Source: Flavobacterium flevense
Lineage (GTDB): Bacteria; Bacteroidota; Bacteroidia; Flavobacteriales; Flavobacteriaceae
Length of the DNA stretch: 64,000 bases
Direction of reading: 5' to 3'
NCBI RefSeq assembly: GCF_900142775.1
Contig: NZ_FRCC01000006.1
Location: 1 to 64,000 of the forward strand
Numbering within the stretch: the stretch's first letter is position 1; every line of letters begins with the position of its first letter. Under the pieces are notes generated by a model. It had not been told where the DNA came from. It did no database searches and saw only the letters and a program-made list of their open reading frames with translations. Shown here one piece after another: positions 50,680 through 59,595 of the stretch. The translations under genes were made by a program, and so were the position numbers.

Positions 50680-51518
50680 TATTTTAAGACAGTTTCTAGT
50701 TCTTGTAATTGCAGGTCTAATTCTTCCATGGCTAAGTCATATTGCTCTTTTGAAGGAACGCCATGATGCCATTTTAATACATTTTCCATGTAGCTGATTC
50801 CTTTTCCTTTAGTAGTATGTGCAATGATAAATGTTGGTTTTCCTTCGACTAATGGCAAACTGTTAAAGGTTTTTGAAAGCTCTTCCAGATTGTGTCCGTC
50901 AACATGTTTTACAGCCCAGCCAAAAGCTTCAATTTTTTGATCAATTGGCTCTAAGCCCATCACATCAGCATTAGGAGCGGTAATTTGTAATTTGTTATAA
51001 TCTAAAATAGCACACAAATTGTCCAGTTTATAATGAGCAGCAAACATCATTGCTTCCCAGTTAGAACCTTCGGCCATTTCTCCATCGCCCAGAACAGTAA
51101 ATACTTTTACAGCCGAATTATCTTTTTTAGCCGCTAATGCCGCTCCGGACGAAATAGGCAAACCATGTCCGAGTCCGCCTGTATTTTGTTCAATCCCGGG
51201 AATGGATTTGGTAGGATGTCCTATGTAAGGAGAATTGTATTGGCACATAGTCAGCAAATCTTCTTCAGGGAAAAAGCCTTTGTCGGCTAAAACAACATAT
51301 AATGCTTCCACACTATGTCCTTTACTCTGAATGAAGCGGTCTCTGTCGTTAGAATCAAAATTCTCAGGCGAAACGTTCATTACATCATTATACAGCACAT
51401 TCAGAATGTCTAAAATAGACAAACTCCCTCCCGTATGTCCTGCCTTAGCATGATAGATGTATTGGAGAACCTTCTTTCTGTTTTCGATTGATTTACGTTT
51501 TAATTCTTCTAGCTGCAT
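50679..51518 (-). CDS. Transketolase, N-terminal (alpha) subunit
   Basis: A 279-residue thiamine-diphosphate-binding half: YIYHAKAGHTGGSLSILDIL, QNTGGLGHGLPISSGAALAA, the ThDP motif VLGDGEMAEGSNWEAMMFAA with the closing ILDYNKLQ, and VDGHNLEELSKTFN. It pairs with the C-terminal subunit. Located directly after the isomerase gene (15 bases). Confidence 0.9.
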   Translation of the reverse strand: MQLEELKRKSIENRKKVLQYIYHAKAGHTGGSLSILDILNVLYNDVMNVSPENFDSNDRDRFIQSKGHSVEALYVVLADKGFFPEEDLLTMCQYNSPYIGHPTKSIPGIEQNTGGLGHGLPISSGAALAAKKDNSAVKVFTVLGDGEMAEGSNWEAMMFAAHYKLDNLCAILDYNKLQITAPNADVMGLEPIDQKIEAFGWAVKHVDGHNLEELSKTFNSLPLVEGKPTFIIAHTTKGKGISYMENVLKWHHGVPSKEQYDLAMEELDLQLQELETVLK

Positions 51519-51533
51519 TTTCTGTGTTTTTTT

Positions 51534-52937
51534 TTAGTGTTTGTAAACTTCCCAACCCATATAGTTTCCAAGTGCTTCCTCTAAAATAGCGGCTGTTTTT
51601 GAAGCATTCATAACTACGTGGTGTTCGAATCCGTTTTTACAAACGTATTGCATTAATCCTTGTAAGTCAGGTATTTGAGCTACGGCTCTGTTCCCAAAAG
51701 TATTTAGTTCGTCATTCGTTAATTCGCCTTCGCCAATGTACACTTTGATAATTCCTTTAGGGTCATCAGTACTGATTCTTCCATAAGTAAGCGGCATGGC
51801 TGGCGTTCTTCCGTCTAAGGCACCATAAGTGTTTTCAACTCCTACAGTGGTTCCTAAAATAGGAGCCGTGCTTAATGAAATATCCGGCAGAAAGGATTTG
51901 GCCCAGTTACCACAGTGGAATAAAACACATTTTTCAGGATCATCGGCATAGTTGTTATTCCAATCTACCAAAGCACTTGGAGAACCCGAAGCCAATTGCA
52001 TCGCATACATACTCAAAGTTCCGGTAACATCCACCTCACAGGCACTTGGCAGCATGTTTTCGCTCATGATACTCATGCTCGTACATACGTTGCAACCATA
52101 ATTTTGCTGTAAGGAAGTCCAGCATTGAATGGCTGTGGCGTCAAGTGCATATTCTTCCATAAATTCTTTTAAAACCACATCTAATTTGGCAATTTGCAAC
52201 ATCGCTTCGTTAGGCGTTTTTCCTTGTGCTACATAAGCGTTAATGGATTCTAAATGTTTCTTTACCGATTCATCCTCGGCAGTTAATTTATTGGCTTTGC
52301 CTAAAATTTCAGATAAATCTACCGTAGTAACCGTAATACCATTTCGTTGTAATATTTTTTCAGAATAACGTACCGTATTAAACGCACCTGGTCTTGCACC
52401 GATAGCACCAATTCGTACATTACGCATTCCTTTTACCACTCGGCAAACAGCGGTAAAATCTAGTAAATCTTTTTGAAAAATGGGATCAGAAGGACTCATT
52501 ACATGCTGACATGTCAACGAATATTTGATTCCGTATTGGTACAAATTATTGCAAACAGAAATTTTTCCACACCAGGAATCGCGTCTGTTTACCACGTTCA
52601 TTTTAGTTAACTCATCCGGATAAGCCTGAATTAAAACAGGAACATTGAGATTGGCTAATTTTAAAGTATCGGCAACTCCTTTTTCATCACCAAAATTAGG
52701 TAGTAACACCAGTACTCCCATAATTTCATCCTGATGTTTTTTGAATAAATCGGCACATTTTTGCGCTTCTTTATACGTTTCTACACCGCCCAGTTTTGTA
52801 GCTGTACTGTCTAATAAAATAGGTTTGATGTTTAGTTTTCCAAAAACTTCAATGATTTCGGTTCTTGCTTTTTCTACTAAACTGTCCGGAAAAAAATCTC
52901 TGTTCCCTATGATTACTCCTAATGTTGATGTTGTCAT
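51534..52937 (-). CDS. L-fucose/L-arabinose-isomerase-like enzyme
   Basis: A 467-residue protein of the fucose isomerase superfamily: LGVIIGNRDFFPDSLVEKAR at the start, VLVLLPNFGDEKG, IGAIGARPGAFNTVRYSEKI near residue 178, CWTSLQQNYGCNVCTSMSIM, ACEVDVTGTLSMYAMQLASG with the metal-binding Glu/Asp, and FHCGNWAKSF. It should convert an aldose to a ketose. It does not look like canonical FucI or AraA closely enough to name the sugar. It follows the DeoR gene after 49 bases and starts the enzyme block. Confidence 0.82.
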   Translation of the reverse strand: MTTSTLGVIIGNRDFFPDSLVEKARTEIIEVFGKLNIKPILLDSTATKLGGVETYKEAQKCADLFKKHQDEIMGVLVLLPNFGDEKGVADTLKLANLNVPVLIQAYPDELTKMNVVNRRDSWCGKISVCNNLYQYGIKYSLTCQHVMSPSDPIFQKDLLDFTAVCRVVKGMRNVRIGAIGARPGAFNTVRYSEKILQRNGITVTTVDLSEILGKANKLTAEDESVKKHLESINAYVAQGKTPNEAMLQIAKLDVVLKEFMEEYALDATAIQCWTSLQQNYGCNVCTSMSIMSENMLPSACEVDVTGTLSMYAMQLASGSPSALVDWNNNYADDPEKCVLFHCGNWAKSFLPDISLSTAPILGTTVGVENTYGALDGRTPAMPLTYGRISTDDPKGIIKVYIGEGELTNDELNTFGNRAVAQIPDLQGLMQYVCKNGFEHHVVMNASKTAAILEEALGNYMGWEVYKH

Positions 52938-52986
52938 TTTTTTATTGCTTTGGTTTTTTGTCTTTTTTTTGTCTTTTTATTTATGA

Positions 52987-53748
52987 TCAGGATACGATTA
53001 CTTCTATTTCATTATCCCTGAATACCTGCTTGTGTTTTTCTTCAATTTCATCATCGGTTATGATGTAATCAATTAAGGATAAGGCGCCTAAACTGGCTAA
53101 AGCACTTTTGCCCATTTTAGTGCTGTCAGCAACCAGATAAGTGACTTCTGCTGCTTCAATCATCGCTTTTTTTACAACTAAATCGCTAATGCTAGGGTAG
53201 GTAAGTCCTGATTTTAAAGAGATTCCGGCTGTAGCCAAAAATAATTTTTGCACATTAAGGCCTTTGAAAAAATCAGCGGCTTTTTGACCGGTTAGTGACA
53301 ATGTAGGCGGTTTGAATTCGCCTCCTGTCATAATTACCTCAATATCAGGATCAGTTCCTAATAACAATGCAATGTTTAAGGCATTGGTAATTACAGTAAG
53401 TTGTTTAAAGCCTTTTAGTTTTTTGGCTATTTCGGTAGTGGTAGAACCGGAGTCCAGAATAATGGTATCTCCGTTTTCAATAAATTCTAAACATTTTTGG
53501 GCTATTGCCGATTTTTTTTCCAGGTTTTCCTGGCGTTGTAACGAAAAGCTTCGTACCTGATCTTCAACATTTTTAATACTTGCTCCGCCGTGTTCTTTTA
53601 AAATTAGCCCCTCACTTTCTAATTTCTCAAGATCCTGACGTACCGTTACTTCGGTAACTTTAAATAAGCGGGCGAGATCGATTACTTTGGCAAATCCGTC
53701 TTCTTTTAACAGATCTAATATTTTCTCCCTTCGTTGATTTGGCAACAT
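52987..53748 (-). CDS. DeoR-family transcriptional regulator
   Basis: A 253-residue regulator: helix-turn-helix in MLPNQRREKILDLLKEDGFA and KVTEVTVRQDLEKLESEGLI near residues 29-48, then a phosphosugar-sensing domain with ILDSGSTTTEIAKKLKGFKQ, VIMTGGEFKPPTLSLTG and YLVADSTKMGKSALA. It probably represses the operon until a phosphorylated sugar is present. As the first gene of the set it may regulate its own expression. No clear operator was found by eye upstream. Confidence 0.9.
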   Translation of the reverse strand: MLPNQRREKILDLLKEDGFAKVIDLARLFKVTEVTVRQDLEKLESEGLILKEHGGASIKNVEDQVRSFSLQRQENLEKKSAIAQKCLEFIENGDTIILDSGSTTTEIAKKLKGFKQLTVITNALNIALLLGTDPDIEVIMTGGEFKPPTLSLTGQKAADFFKGLNVQKLFLATAGISLKSGLTYPSISDLVVKKAMIEAAEVTYLVADSTKMGKSALASLGALSLIDYIITDDEIEEKHKQVFRDNEIEVIVS

Positions 53749-53860
53749 GTTTTTTTTCTTTAGTGTTAGTGTAAAAACAAATATAAAAGAAAATAAACGA
53801 AAGAAAAAGAAAATAAACGTTAATTTTTAATCAGGAGAAGCTAAATCTAGGAAGGAATTC

Positions 53861-54509
53861 GGTTATTTGGGAAAAGAAATGTCTTTTATTGCAAATATGG
53901 TTATTCGATAAAAGAGAACAGTTCGCTCCTACGAACCTAAAAAAGGGAAAACATTTATTGCTACAAACAGAAAGTCCCGATGGGACTAAAAAATGCTCCG
54001 TTAGGAGCAAACTGTTTGTAGAATATGATTGGCATTATGAAAGTAAGCTCCTTAGGAGCGAGCTGTTTATAAGTCAAGATAATTAGATGAATTAATTATA
54101 GCAACTGGTTAACAGTTGTTATTATTTATTTAAATCATTTTTTTATTGGGTGGTGGAGGTGGAGTCCCGATGGGCAATGTCTTAAGTTAAGAAAAAGCCC
54201 TTTTGTTTTGTCATTCCGACGAAGGAGGAATCTCACTAGTTGATCTGCGTTATGTGATTTCTCCTTCGTCGAAATGACACAAAATACTTTTAACTTAATG
54301 ACATTGAACGAGCGTCAGTTTGGTTGAAATTCTGCATGATTTTTTGCTTGTAGAAAAAGCAGTAAATTAGATACCGATCTGATTTCTCTCACCAGTGGTG
54401 AGATTTTTGGATAACTCTTTCATGTGGAGGGTGTGAAATAGAGGAAGTAAGTCGGTTATTTAGAAAAGAAATGTCTTTTATTGACATATTGTTATTCGAA
54501 AAAAGGGAA
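53861..54509. repeat. Pair of about 57-bp direct repeats
   Basis: 53861-53919 and 54453-54509 share CGGTTATTT, AAAAGAAATGTCTTTTATTG and GTTATTCGA in the same order, about 590 bases apart. They bracket the palindrome at 54172-54306 and could be duplicated ends of an inserted repeat unit. Confidence 0.55.
54172..54306. repeat. Long palindrome (GACGAAGGAG type)
   Basis: The inner arms TTTTGTCATTCCGACGAAGG (from 54207) and the region 54254-54284 pair over about 28 bases with few mismatches; outer arms CAATGTCTTAAGTTAA (near 54175) and TTAACTTAATGACATTG (near 54290) extend the structure. The unit GACGAAGGA also occurs at 42097 and 42998, so this is a dispersed intergenic motif. Confidence 0.65.
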
Positions 54510-54642
54510 ATGTAGTTTGCTACTGTTAAATTGGTTAAAGTTCTGTCGGGATTTTTTTGTAGAATAACAATTCTGTGCTTGTGTTCAAAATAAAGAAATA
54601 TAATCACTGATATTCACGTGAAATGTTCTCCACTCGGTAATA

Positions 54643-54972
54643 TCACATCATTCCTTGAGGATCAAAAAACATACTTACTAAAAGCATCGAAATCAGATAT
54701 ATAATCGGAAGAAGACTAATAATTCCCCATATTATTTTAAATGATTTCTTATTGTTCTTGCTGAAAAATATTTCTGTAGAGTTTACTAAACTCCATACAA
54801 GTGAAATTCCCCAAGAAAGATAAACAGCAATAACTCCAATAAGGTAGATGTGTCTTAAATTTTCACTAAATCTATAGTTTTGTGTTAAATGAGTGGTAAT
54901 ACCTGCAAAGACTGGTAGTGTACAAATTATTAAGGCAATTTTTTGATGTTTTTTATTTCCAAATTTCATCAT
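54643..54972 (-). CDS. Small hypothetical membrane protein
   Basis: A 109-residue protein with three hydrophobic segments (KIALIICTLPVFAGITTHLT, HIYLIGVIAVYLSWGISLVW, IIWGIISLLPIIYLISMLLV) separated by short polar loops. It is probably an inner-membrane protein. No family is recognised. It lies 87 bases downstream of the methyltransferase gene on the same strand. Confidence 0.5.
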   Translation of the reverse strand: MMKFGNKKHQKIALIICTLPVFAGITTHLTQNYRFSENLRHIYLIGVIAVYLSWGISLVWSLVNSTEIFFSKNNKKSFKIIWGIISLLPIIYLISMLLVSMFFDPQGMM

Positions 54973-55059
54973 AAGCTAGTTAGCTATTCTTTTTGTTCTT
55001 TCATCTATATTTCCTCTGCGCCAGAGGAATATCAAACATATTCAAAATGGCTATTGTGC

Positions 55060-55641
55060 CTAATATCTTTTCGTTGCAATTATTATTCCTGTTGACCAGT
55101 TTAATTTTGTTAAGTTGAAATCTTCTCGGTTTTCCAGATATTCGATTAGTTTATTGACATTTTCCTGATGTCCTTCAGGCCAATTTGGTTGTGCCAACAT
55201 ATCATCAATAATATAAAAACCACCAACCTTTATCAATTCCAGAATTTCATCTGTTTCGCTATATTTACCAGGCCAGGCATCTGCAAAAACTAAATCAAAT
55301 TGTTCTCCTTTGTAGTTTTTAATCCATTCACTTGCATCTGTACAAATAATTTCAACTCTTTGATCTGTTCCAAAATAACTTTTAGCTATTTCAGTTAGTT
55401 TAGGATCGTTGTCAATAGTAATTAATGTTGAATCAGCGTCCATTCCGTCAATCATCCAGGAAAGCGACAGACCAATTCCAGTACCAAGTTCTACTATTTT
55501 TGATTTTGGTTTAGAGGTAATAAGTGTTTTCAATAATGTTCCAATAAACAAATCAGAAGGCATTGTGAAACCTATTTCTTTTGATTTTGCTTCAATTTCA
55601 AAATGAAGTTTAGGTAGGTCTAAGATGTTTGAGTCTTTCAT
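55060..55641 (-). CDS. SAM-dependent O-methyltransferase-like protein
   Basis: A 193-residue methyltransferase: KIVELGTGIGLSLSWMIDGM near residues 48-67 is the SAM-binding loop, LITIDNDPKLTEIAKSYFG the second motif, and FDLVFADAWPGKYSETDEIL and GGFYIIDDMLAQPNWPEGH complete the fold as in catechol- or caffeoyl-CoA-type O-methyltransferases. Substrate unknown. Single gene by context with the small membrane protein downstream. Confidence 0.82.
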   Translation of the reverse strand: MKDSNILDLPKLHFEIEAKSKEIGFTMPSDLFIGTLLKTLITSKPKSKIVELGTGIGLSLSWMIDGMDADSTLITIDNDPKLTEIAKSYFGTDQRVEIICTDASEWIKNYKGEQFDLVFADAWPGKYSETDEILELIKVGGFYIIDDMLAQPNWPEGHQENVNKLIEYLENREDFNLTKLNWSTGIIIATKRY

Positions 55642-55699
55642 GTTTTTATTTTTAACATAAGGTATAACTTTTGGACAGAGGTTATGCGATGTTCTTTAT

Positions 55700-56152
55700 T
55701 TAAAATTTATTGATGTCTACTTCAAGAATGCTATCAGATAAAAATATGTTTTCATCTATTTTTTTATATTTAAGTTTAATGTTGATTTTGTATTTACGGT
55801 CACTTCCCAGATAGTCATATCGTTTGATTTTTTCGAATTGATTTTTGTTTATAAAAACATGAATTTCCGAATTATCTTTCTGCTTCAAATATATCGAAGG
55901 AGTTCTTATTAGTTTGTATTTTAGTAAATTATAATAAAACTTTGACGATGATTTTAATTCAGAATCATCGAACTTAATCGCTAAACTATCTATTCTTTTA
56001 ATGAAATTATTAATCTCAATATCATTTGCAGTCTGGAAATCAATAAAGCTCCTGATATTTGGATTTAATGTTCCGCTAATGATCATTTCTTCTTTATTCG
56101 AGCATGAATATAAAATCAAGATGAGAGCAATAAATGAGCATACTTTTTTCAT
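55700..56152 (-). CDS. Hypothetical lipoprotein
   Basis: A 150-residue protein with a lipoprotein signal (MKKVCSFIALILILYSCSNK, lipobox cysteine 17). The mature part is rich in lysine, isoleucine and asparagine, with FINKNQFEKIKRYDYLGSDR followed by KIDENIFLSDSILEVDINKF. No family recognised. It lies 58 bases upstream of the methyltransferase gene on the same strand, and a good promoter match precedes it. Confidence 0.6.
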   Translation of the reverse strand: MKKVCSFIALILILYSCSNKEEMIISGTLNPNIRSFIDFQTANDIEINNFIKRIDSLAIKFDDSELKSSSKFYYNLLKYKLIRTPSIYLKQKDNSEIHVFINKNQFEKIKRYDYLGSDRKYKINIKLKYKKIDENIFLSDSILEVDINKF

Positions 56153-56238
56153 AGGTTTTTTTTAGAATGTTGCCTAACTATTTTATATACATATAAACTT
56201 GTTTTGAATTTATGCATATAAGTTATAATTGCGCAATA

Positions 56239-56269
56239 CAAAAATAAAAATATTTCTTACAGAGGCAAC
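56239..56269 (-). promoter_or_regulatory. Promoter of the lipoprotein gene
   Basis: On the minus strand GTTG (56266-56269) and TATTTTTG (56239-56246) are 19 bases apart, matching the Bacteroidota -33/-7 pattern. It lies 86 bases before the start codon at 56152. Confidence 0.45.
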
Positions 56270-56270
56270 A

Positions 56271-56291
56271 AAAGCCGCTTTAAAAGCGGCT
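56271..56291 (-). terminator. Terminator after the Crp/Fnr gene
   Basis: AGCCGCTT and AAGCGGCT pair around a short AT loop; on the minus strand TTTTGTT follows. It lies 112 bases past the end of the Crp/Fnr gene. Confidence 0.65.
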
Positions 56292-56402
56292 GTAATTTGG
56301 GATATTATTTTCTGATTTTTTTTATTATTCTATGCTGCGTTCTGTATTCTTACTTCTGAAAGCTAAAAAATCGTTGTTTTTTGTTTTAAACTTGGTAAAA
56401 CC

Positions 56403-57080
56403 TTAAACCATCTTTTTCAGTTTAGGAATATCTTTAAGGAGGATTTTTTTGCCTTTGATTTCGATAAGTCCTGATTTATTAAAATCAGATAATAAACGGA
56501 TACAGCTTTCGGTAGCGGTACCAATTATGCTGGCGAGTTCGTCGCGGGTGAGTTGGATTTTAAGTGTGTCATCTTCATTTTTCCCAAAAGTATCCTGAAG
56601 ATAAAGCAGGGTTTCGGCAAGGCGTTCTTTAACGGTTTTTTGCGCCATATTCACCATTTGGCTATCGGCATCTTTTAAGTCGCCACAAATGGTACGCATC
56701 ACATTCATAGAAAACTGATTGTTCTTGTCAAAGAAACCCATGATTTCGCTTTTAGGAACAAAACACACCTGCATGTCTTCGAGGGCTACGGCACTCAGGT
56801 TTACAGGTTCGTCGCTTATCATCGAGCGTTGTCCTAAAAGTTCTCCTTTAGTGACTAATTTTACAATATGGTCTTTGCCATTCGGACTCAGTTTAGTGAG
56901 TTTGCAAACGCCGTCTTTGATACAAAATATACCATTTACATTTTCTCCTTCTTCAAAAATGACTTCGCCTTTTTTCACCAAACGAGACGTCTTGCACTCG
57001 GCAAGTTTCACTAATTCGTCTTTGTTTAGTGCTTTTAAAGAGCTGAATTCTCTAACGATACATTGTTCGCATTTACTCAT
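56403..57080 (-). CDS. Crp/Fnr-family transcriptional regulator
   Basis: A 225-residue regulator with a cyclic-nucleotide-binding fold (VKKGEVIFEEGENVNGIFCI, ITKGELLGQRSMISDEPVNL type segments) and a C-terminal helix-turn-helix (IQLTRDELASIIGTATESCI). Cysteines C4, C7, C29 and C106 are present; E. coli FNR uses C20, C23, C29 and C122 for its 4Fe-4S cluster, so an oxygen-sensing cluster is possible but the spacing differs. Being divergent from ccoI, it probably controls the cbb3 oxidase genes in low oxygen. Confidence 0.88.
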   Translation of the reverse strand: MSKCEQCIVREFSSLKALNKDELVKLAECKTSRLVKKGEVIFEEGENVNGIFCIKDGVCKLTKLSPNGKDHIVKLVTKGELLGQRSMISDEPVNLSAVALEDMQVCFVPKSEIMGFFDKNNQFSMNVMRTICGDLKDADSQMVNMAQKTVKERLAETLLYLQDTFGKNEDDTLKIQLTRDELASIIGTATESCIRLLSDFNKSGLIEIKGKKILLKDIPKLKKMV

Positions 57081-57121
57081 TTTAGAGGAAGTTTAATTGT
57101 CGTTGTAAAATTAATCATTTA

Positions 57122-57137
57122 TATGACATATATCATA
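57122..57137. promoter_or_regulatory. Candidate Fnr-type operator
   Basis: TATGACATATATCATA is a near-perfect 16-bp dyad (one mismatch) resembling an FNR/CRP site (TTGAT-N4-ATCAA). It lies in the 97-base spacer between the divergent crp/fnr and ccoI genes, about 40 bases before each start. Confidence 0.5.
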
Positions 57138-57177
57138 TTCTGTGTAAGATTCATTCAGGAGCTTTGCATAAGGTAAA

Positions 57178-59595
57178 ATGAGCAAAGTTATGGACACAAA
57201 AAACTGTTTCCATTGTGGTTTAGATATTGTAAAAGAAGCTGAAATTATTTTTGACGCAAAAACATTTTGTTGCAACGGCTGTAAAACCGTGTACGAAATT
57301 TTTAGTCTTAATGATTTGACTTGCTATTATGATTTTGAAAAATCACCGGGAGCAACTCCGCAGGAAATTAAAGGGAAATATGATTTTTTAGACAATGAAA
57401 ACATCGTTTCAAAAATATTGGAATTTCAGGAGGATACAACCGCTATTGTTTCACTTAGCATTCCTCATATACATTGCAGCTCTTGTATTTGGATTCTGGA
57501 AAATTTACAACGCCTTCAAAAAGGAATAAGCAGTTCGCAGGTTAATTTTCCGGAGAAAAAAGTGCGTATTGTTTATAATTCAGCTCAGGTTTCGCTGAGT
57601 GAATTGGTGTATTTGCTAAGTTCTATTGGGTATGAACCTTATATTAGTTTAGAAAATTACGAAACTCAAAAACAAAACATTGACAGAAGTCTGACCTATA
57701 AATTAGGTGTGGCTTTCTTCTGTTTTGGAAACATCATGCTGCTTTCTTTTCCCGAATATTTTGAGGTCAAAGAATTCTGGCTGGACAATTACAAACCGTT
57801 TTTCAGATGGCTGATTTTTGCATTGGCTTTACCCTCTTTCTTTTATTCCGCAAGCGGTTACTATGTTTCGGCTTATAAAAGCATCCGGTCTAAAATGCTC
57901 AATATCGATATTCCTATTGCCTTAGGAATTATTGTAATGTTCATTCGCAGCCTCGTTGATATTGTATTGGATTATGGTTCGGGTTTTTTTGACAGTCTGA
58001 CGGGCTTGATTTTCTTTATGCTTTTGGGCAAAATGTTCCAAATCAAAACCTATAGTTTTCTAAGTTTCGAAAGAGACTTTAAATCGTATTTTCCGGTTGC
58101 TGTTACCCGAATAAATAGTGACGCTTCCGAAGAAAGTGTTGCTGTTTATGATATTCAAAAAGGCGACAGGCTACTGATTCGAAATCAGGAATTAATTCCC
58201 GTTGACGGAATTTTAATTAGCGAAAAAGCCGCTATTGACTACAGCTTTGTTACCGGAGAAGCCATCCCTATCAATAAGAATTCAGGCGATAAAGTCTTTG
58301 CAGGAGGAAAGCAAATAGGAAAAGTGATCGAAATGGAAGTGTTGTTTTCGGTTTCTCAAAGTTATTTGACGCAGCTGTGGAGTAATGATGTATTTCAGAA
58401 AAAAGTAGCGCAAAAACACAAAAGCATCACCGATAGTATTTCCAGATATTTCACTCCTATATTATTATTAATCGCTTTTCTGGGATTTGGATATTGGATT
58501 TTTACAGATGTGAATACTGCTTTCAATGTGTTTACTGCGGTATTAATTGTGGCATGTCCTTGTGCTTTAGCATTAACAGCTCCTTTTACATTAGGAAATA
58601 TTTTGCGAATTACAGGAAAGCAACAATTTTACCTTAAAAATGCTTTGGTTATCGAACAATTAGCACAAGTGGATACCATTGTTTTTGATAAAACAGGAAC
58701 TATAACGACTAATAAAAAATCGAATATTTTGTACGAAGGAAAGTCTTTTTCTGAGGAAAATTTGATTCAAATAAAATCAGTACTCCGAGCTTCTAATCAT
58801 CCTTTAAGCCGAATGTTGTATGACTTTTTACCCGATGTGGAACGACTGAATACCAGCAATTTTGAAGAAATTACAGGAAAAGGAATTCAGGCAGAAGTAG
58901 CAGGAAATTTTATTAAAATAGGTTCAGCGGGTTTTGCCGGAAATTCCGAAGAGAATTCGGTAATACAAACCTCGGTTCACATTCAAATTAACGATGAATA
59001 TTTCGGGAAATACGTTTTTAAAAATCAATATCGAGAGGGTTTAGAGCAGCTCTTTAAGAATTTGAAAAACAAGTACCAAATCAAAGTTTTGTCGGGCGAT
59101 AATGCCGGGGAAAAAACCGCTTTGGAGCAACTTTTGCCCCAAGCAACAGAACTTGTTTTTAACCAAAAACCGGAACAAAAACTGGAATTTATCAGGCAAT
59201 TACAGGATTCAGGTAAAAATGTGATGATGGTAGGCGATGGTTTGAACGATGCGGGAGCTTTGGCACAAAGTAATGTAGGGATTTCAATTTCTGAAAATGT
59301 GAATGTTTTTTCTCCTGCCTGCGACGCTATTTTAGAAGCGGGACAATTCCAAAAATTAGATTATTTCCTGAAGCTTTCTAAGAAAGCCATGTTGGTCATA
59401 AAAATGAGTTTTGGCTTGTCCTTACTCTATAACGTTGTTGGGTTGTCGTTTGCCGTTACCGGTAATTTAGATCCCCTGATTGCAGCGATTATCATGCCTT
59501 TGAGTACCATTACCATCGTGAGTTTTGTGACTTTGATGAGTAATTATTATGCGAGGAAGCTGATTGGAAGTAGGAAGTTAGAAGTTGGGAGTTAG
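57178..59595 (+). CDS. ccoI: Copper-transporting P-type ATPase CcoI/FixI
   Basis: An 805-residue P1B ATPase for cbb3 oxidase assembly. N-terminal cysteine-rich domain (NCFHCGLDI, CxxC at 10-13; CCNGC at 31-35), an HMA-like domain with CSSC (C100, C103), eight membrane helices, the ion motif CPC at 460-462, phosphorylation site D504 in FDKTGT, and GDGLND near residue 686. It exports copper for the oxidase. A start at Met5 is also possible. The last residues (IGSRKLEVGS) are encoded by the GAAGTAGGAAGTT tandem repeat, so the C-terminus has been extended by repeat DNA. Confidence 0.92.
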   Translation: MSKVMDTKNCFHCGLDIVKEAEIIFDAKTFCCNGCKTVYEIFSLNDLTCYYDFEKSPGATPQEIKGKYDFLDNENIVSKILEFQEDTTAIVSLSIPHIHCSSCIWILENLQRLQKGISSSQVNFPEKKVRIVYNSAQVSLSELVYLLSSIGYEPYISLENYETQKQNIDRSLTYKLGVAFFCFGNIMLLSFPEYFEVKEFWLDNYKPFFRWLIFALALPSFFYSASGYYVSAYKSIRSKMLNIDIPIALGIIVMFIRSLVDIVLDYGSGFFDSLTGLIFFMLLGKMFQIKTYSFLSFERDFKSYFPVAVTRINSDASEESVAVYDIQKGDRLLIRNQELIPVDGILISEKAAIDYSFVTGEAIPINKNSGDKVFAGGKQIGKVIEMEVLFSVSQSYLTQLWSNDVFQKKVAQKHKSITDSISRYFTPILLLIAFLGFGYWIFTDVNTAFNVFTAVLIVACPCALALTAPFTLGNILRITGKQQFYLKNALVIEQLAQVDTIVFDKTGTITTNKKSNILYEGKSFSEENLIQIKSVLRASNHPLSRMLYDFLPDVERLNTSNFEEITGKGIQAEVAGNFIKIGSAGFAGNSEENSVIQTSVHIQINDEYFGKYVFKNQYREGLEQLFKNLKNKYQIKVLSGDNAGEKTALEQLLPQATELVFNQKPEQKLEFIRQLQDSGKNVMMVGDGLNDAGALAQSNVGISISENVNVFSPACDAILEAGQFQKLDYFLKLSKKAMLVIKMSFGLSLLYNVVGLSFAVTGNLDPLIAAIIMPLSTITIVSFVTLMSNYYARKLIGSRKLEVGS

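Larger units (their letters stand above)
53749..54642. other. Repeat-rich gap
   Basis: About 890 bases with no recognisable gene. It holds two direct copies of CGGTTATTTGGGAAAAGAAA-type sequence (53861-53919 and 54453-54509), inverted GAACAGTTCGCTCCTACG / CTCCTTAGGAGCGAGCTGTT stretches around 53930-54070, and a long palindrome at 54172-54306. Frames seen here follow the repeats. Confidence 0.6.

Noticed and set aside
53889..54086. Plus-strand 65-aa frame
   Set aside because: Composed of inverted repeat sequence (GGAGCGAGCTGTTT type), so probably not coding.
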